This document shows positions 61,186-64,000 of a DNA stretch of 64,000 nucleotides, one piece after another; the stretch's first letter is position 1; every line of letters starts with the position of its first letter. Under the pieces are notes generated by a model that saw only the letters and a program-made list of their open reading frames with translations, was not told where the DNA came from and did not search any database. The position numbers and the translations under genes were made by a program. Location of the stretch: positions 98,741-162,740 of the forward strand of contig JANMHB010000025.1 of the NCBI GenBank assembly GCA_031374935.1, given 5' to 3'. This DNA is from JACMLX01 sp031374935 (GTDB lineage: Bacteria > Gemmatimonadota > Gemmatimonadetes > Gemmatimonadales > Gemmatimonadaceae).

Positions 61186-63624
61186 ATGACCGACCTTCGC
61201 GCGCAACGGCAGGCCACCTTGGGCGACGGCTACACCCTCGCCCAGGAACTCGGCGGGGGCGGCATGTCGCGCGTCTTCGTCGCGCAGGAGCACGCGCTCG
61301 GCCGCGACGTGGTGGTGAAGGTGCTCTCCCCCGAACGCGCCGCGTCGCTCAGCGCCGAGCGCTTCACGCGCGAGATCAAGCTTGCGGCCGCACTGCAGGA
61401 CCCGCACATCGTGCCGCTGCTGGTCGCGGGCACCACGAGCGAGGGGCTGCCATACTACACCATGCCCTTCGTGCGCGGCGACTCGCTCCGGGCGCGACTG
61501 TTGGCCGGCCCGGTGCCGGTGTCCGAGGCGCTCGGCATTCTGCGCAATATCGCGCAGGCGCTGGCCTACGCGCATGAGCGCGGCATCGTGCACCGCGACA
61601 TCAAGCCGGAGAACGTGCTGTTGTCGCGCGGCACCGCGGTGGTCACCGACTTTGGCATCGCCAAGGCGCTCTCGGCCTCGACGACAAAGGCCGAGGGGAA
61701 CACGCTCACCTCGCTGGGCACCTCCATTGGTACACCGGCCTACATGGCGCCGGAGCAGGCGCTGGGCGATGTGAACACCGATGCGCGCGCTGATCTGTAT
61801 GCGTGGGGCGTGGTGGCGTACGAGGTGCTCGCGGGCGCGCATCCATTTGCCGCGCGGAGCACGCCGCAGGCGATGGTGGCGGCGCACATCAGCGAAGCAC
61901 CGCCGCCGCTGGACGCGGCCCGTCTGGGTGTACCGCGCGATGTCGTCGCGCTGGTCATGCAATGTCTGGCGAAGGATCCAGGGCAGCGCCCGGCCAGTGC
62001 CGATGCGCTGCTCACGCGTCTGGCGAATGTGACGTCGGGCAGCGTCGAGCAAGAAGTGGCGCCGAGTCGGCGACGCACGCCGCTGGTGGCGGTGAGCATT
62101 GTGGTGGCCGCGCTGGCCATCGCCGGGTGGGCGCTGCTTCGCCCGAATGCCACGACATCGAACGCGTCGCCCAAAAGTGCGGGCACCAGCCCCTTCGCAA
62201 CCGACAGCGCATCGCCGATTCGCTCCCTCGTCGTCCTCCCGTTCGAAAGCGTCGGCGGCGACACCGCCAACGCGTACTTCGCCGAAGGCATGGCCGATGA
62301 ATTGTCAAACGCGCTCGGCAAAGTGCCCGGCCTGCAACTCGCCGGCCGAAGTTCCGCCGCCTCGTTCCGCGGCAAGCAGAAGTCGGCCCAGGAGATCGGC
62401 GCCGCGCTGAACGTGGGCGGTGTCCTCGAAGGCACCGTGCGCCGGGCGGGCGGGAAAGTGCGCGTCTCCGCGCAGCTCACCAACGCGCGCACGGGGTTGG
62501 TACTTTGGAACGACAGCTTTGAGCGTAGTGCCCAGGACGTGTTCGCGGTGCAGGACGACATCGCGCAGGCGATCGTGCGGGCGTTGCAGGTCACGCTGGC
62601 GGGCGGTGCCGCTCCCGCAGCAACGTCGGCCCGCGGCACCAGCGATCTCGAGGCGTACGACCTGTACCAGCGCGGCATGTACCTGTATGAGCGCCGCGGT
62701 CCAAGCCTCCTGCGGGCCCGCGACTACTTCCAGCAGGCGATCGCGCGGGATCCGCAGTTCGCGCGCGCCTACTCGGCGCTCGGACTCACGTGGGCAGCGC
62801 TGGCAAATTACAGCATGGTGCCGACGGTCGAGGCGGTCCCACCGACCGTGACGGCGAGCGAACGTGCACTGACGCTGGATTCGCTGTCCGCCGACGCCTG
62901 GGCGGCGTTGGGATTCGCCCGGACCCACGCGCACCAATGGCACGCGGCAGACGAGGTCACAATGCGGGCCGTGCGCCTCGACCCCCGCAATGCGGTCGCG
63001 CAGATAGCCCGGTCAAAATTCCTGGGGGTAGTCGGCCGCGTGGACGAGGCCAGCGAGGCGGCGTTGGTGGCGGTGGCCCTCGATCCCGGGAGTGTGGGAT
63101 ACGTGAATCAGGCCATGCTGGTGCTCGCCCTCGCTGGTCGCTACCCCGAGGCGACCCGGTTCGCCGATCGCTTCTGGGAGATGGATTCCACGCTGTCGGC
63201 CACCGGCTTGGGGGTGACCGTGCTCTGGGAAGGGGGGCAAGTCGCCGAGGCGCGCCGGCGTGCCGAGGTACTGCTTCGGCTGTCGCCGTACCCTGGCAAC
63301 ATCACCCGCGCGATCTACGTCATCGCCAAGACCGGCGACCCCGGGCGTGCCGCGACGCTGCTCAGCCAACAGCGCGCGCGCTTTGCCGGCCGCGACGATG
63401 GAGGATCCGCCTGGTCTACCGCGTGGCTCGCACTGGGCGACACGGCGCAGGCGTTGACGGCGCTCGAGGAAAGTGCGCGGCGGGACAACTTCGGCGTGAA
63501 CATTCCCTTGGGAAGTCGGATTTATGATCCGCTGCGCGCCAGCCCGCGTTTCGCCGCGCTCGTGCGCTCGCTCGGCTTGGATGTGGCGCTGTTCACGTCG
63601 CCCAACGGGGGGCGGCCGCGGTAG
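61186..63624 (+). CDS. Transmembrane serine/threonine kinase with TolB-like and TPR region
   Basis: This 812-residue protein has a Hanks-type kinase domain (about 15-285): P-loop LGGGGMSRVF, Lys45 in VVVKVLSPE, HRDIKPEN, DFGIAKAL and TPAYMAPEQ. A membrane helix follows (about 304-320, PLVAVSIVVAALAIAGWALL). The extracytoplasmic part begins with a FlgO/TolB-like domain (IRSLVVLPFESVGGDTANAY to ATSARG) and continues with several TPR-like helix pairs (RARDYFQQAIARDPQFARAYS, AWAALGFARTHAHQWHAADE). The layout fits a signal sensor that phosphorylates cytoplasmic proteins. Kinase targets are unknown. Confidence 0.92.
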   Translation: MTDLRAQRQATLGDGYTLAQELGGGGMSRVFVAQEHALGRDVVVKVLSPERAASLSAERFTREIKLAAALQDPHIVPLLVAGTTSEGLPYYTMPFVRGDSLRARLLAGPVPVSEALGILRNIAQALAYAHERGIVHRDIKPENVLLSRGTAVVTDFGIAKALSASTTKAEGNTLTSLGTSIGTPAYMAPEQALGDVNTDARADLYAWGVVAYEVLAGAHPFAARSTPQAMVAAHISEAPPPLDAARLGVPRDVVALVMQCLAKDPGQRPASADALLTRLANVTSGSVEQEVAPSRRRTPLVAVSIVVAALAIAGWALLRPNATTSNASPKSAGTSPFATDSASPIRSLVVLPFESVGGDTANAYFAEGMADELSNALGKVPGLQLAGRSSAASFRGKQKSAQEIGAALNVGGVLEGTVRRAGGKVRVSAQLTNARTGLVLWNDSFERSAQDVFAVQDDIAQAIVRALQVTLAGGAAPAATSARGTSDLEAYDLYQRGMYLYERRGPSLLRARDYFQQAIARDPQFARAYSALGLTWAALANYSMVPTVEAVPPTVTASERALTLDSLSADAWAALGFARTHAHQWHAADEVTMRAVRLDPRNAVAQIARSKFLGVVGRVDEASEAALVAVALDPGSVGYVNQAMLVLALAGRYPEATRFADRFWEMDSTLSATGLGVTVLWEGGQVAEARRRAEVLLRLSPYPGNITRAIYVIAKTGDPGRAATLLSQQRARFAGRDDGGSAWSTAWLALGDTAQALTALEESARRDNFGVNIPLGSRIYDPLRASPRFAALVRSLGLDVALFTSPNGGRPR

Positions 63625-63652
63625 TCCCACGAAAAGCGGCATCTAGGCCGTG

Positions 63653-63681
63653 TTGCAAAATGGAGTTAGCAGGTAAATATT
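63653..63681 (+). promoter_or_regulatory. Sigma-70-like promoter of the right-end ATPase gene
   Basis: TTGCAA (63653-63658) and AATATT (63676-63681) are separated by 17 bp in an AT-rich patch. The expected start of transcription (near 63688) is only a few bases before ATG 63692, so the message would be nearly leaderless. Confidence 0.5.
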
Positions 63682-63691
63682 GCATTGCATT

Positions 63692-64000
63692 ATGGAGCCG
63701 CATAGTCGATTTCTGCACCCGCCAGCGGGCAGCTTCTTCCTCCTCGGCCCCCGCGGTACCGGCAAGACCACCTGGGCGCGCCAGCACTTTCCCGACGCGC
63801 TCACGGTCAACCTGTTGCAGCCCGAGACATTCCGGGCACTGGCCGCGCGACCGGAACGACTCCGCGAACTGGTGCTCGGCAATCGCGATCGCCGCGATGT
63901 GGTGATTGACGAAGTGCAGCGTGCCCCGGAGCTCTTGCATGTGGTGCACGACCTGCTCGAACAGCCCAATGCGCCGCGCTTCATCCTCACCGGCTCGAGC
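63692..64000 (+). CDS. AAA-type ATPase, C-terminus cut by window edge
   Basis: About 103 residues are present. The Walker A motif GPRGTGKTT (residues 19-27) and Walker B with DVVIDEVQRAPELL are clear, followed by RFILTGSS, the sensor-1 strand of DUF4143-type ATP-binding proteins. These proteins are often mobile or variable orphans of unknown function. A promoter-like element and AT-rich leader lie just upstream, unlike the neighbouring genes. Confidence 0.8.
   Translation, partial: MEPHSRFLHPPAGSFFLLGPRGTGKTTWARQHFPDALTVNLLQPETFRALAARPERLRELVLGNRDRRDVVIDEVQRAPELLHVVHDLLEQPNAPRFILTGSS

Overview
This is a 64 kb GC-rich bacterial window carrying about 50 protein genes, most of them secreted hydrolases, transporters and catabolic enzymes, with few hypothetical genes. 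I see no rRNA, tRNA, CRISPR array, transposase or phage gene. Several features suggest a Gemmatimonadota-type soil or sediment heterotroph: many lipoprotein or Sec-exported peptidases and amidohydrolases, a PSMA-like M28 peptidase, a VPS10/BNR-repeat protein, DUF885 and S9 peptidases, a serine/threonine kinase fused to a TolB-like/TPR sensor region, and MacB-type permeases. The lineage is inferred from gene content, not from a marker gene.

Layout. 1-11.2 kb: an amidase cut by the window edge, an S51 peptidase, then a polysaccharide block. The block holds a large GH44 lipoprotein with Ig-like repeats, two translationally coupled GT4 glycosyltransferases behind a three-hairpin leader, a GH51-like lipoprotein and a GT2 glycosyltransferase. 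11.6-18.1 kb: a kelch-like protein, a macro-domain protein with a perfect 19-bp palindrome upstream, small secreted proteins, a PqiA-like membrane protein, a cyclophilin and an FAD dehydrogenase. 18.2-20.9 kb: a decaying patch with two genes broken by in-frame stop codons, plus a lipoprotein and a MarR regulator.

20.9-29.9 kb: a tightly packed operon of aminotransferase, two-subunit CoA-transferase, second aminotransferase, APC permease and a trimethylamine-dehydrogenase-family flavoprotein, flanked by MarR and TetR regulators. It reads as an amine catabolic pathway of unknown substrate. 30-39.3 kb: cell-envelope and peptide hydrolases (M28, beta-lactamase-like, PBP4/DacB) and a VPS10/BNR protein. 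39.6-43.9 kb: a second compact operon of DAACS symporter, AroM-family protein, DHDPS-family lyase and complete dihydropyrimidinase, probably for a hydantoin or cyclic-imide type substrate. 44-53.7 kb: amidohydrolase and penicillin-acylase pair, MacB-like permease, S9 peptidase, a predicted outer-membrane protein, and a coupled rhodanese and sterol-desaturase pair. 53.7-64 kb: a beta-lactamase-family remnant, a GlcD-like oxidase, a sulfite-oxidase-like enzyme, DUF885 and M20 hydrolases, the kinase, and an ATPase cut by the right edge. Two arrays of a dispersed palindromic repeat (core AACTCCGTCCCCAT) lie in intergenic gaps here.

The most promising leads are the two uncharacterised catabolic operons, with specific active-site residues that constrain their substrates, and several RNA or operator structures that the genes do not explain.
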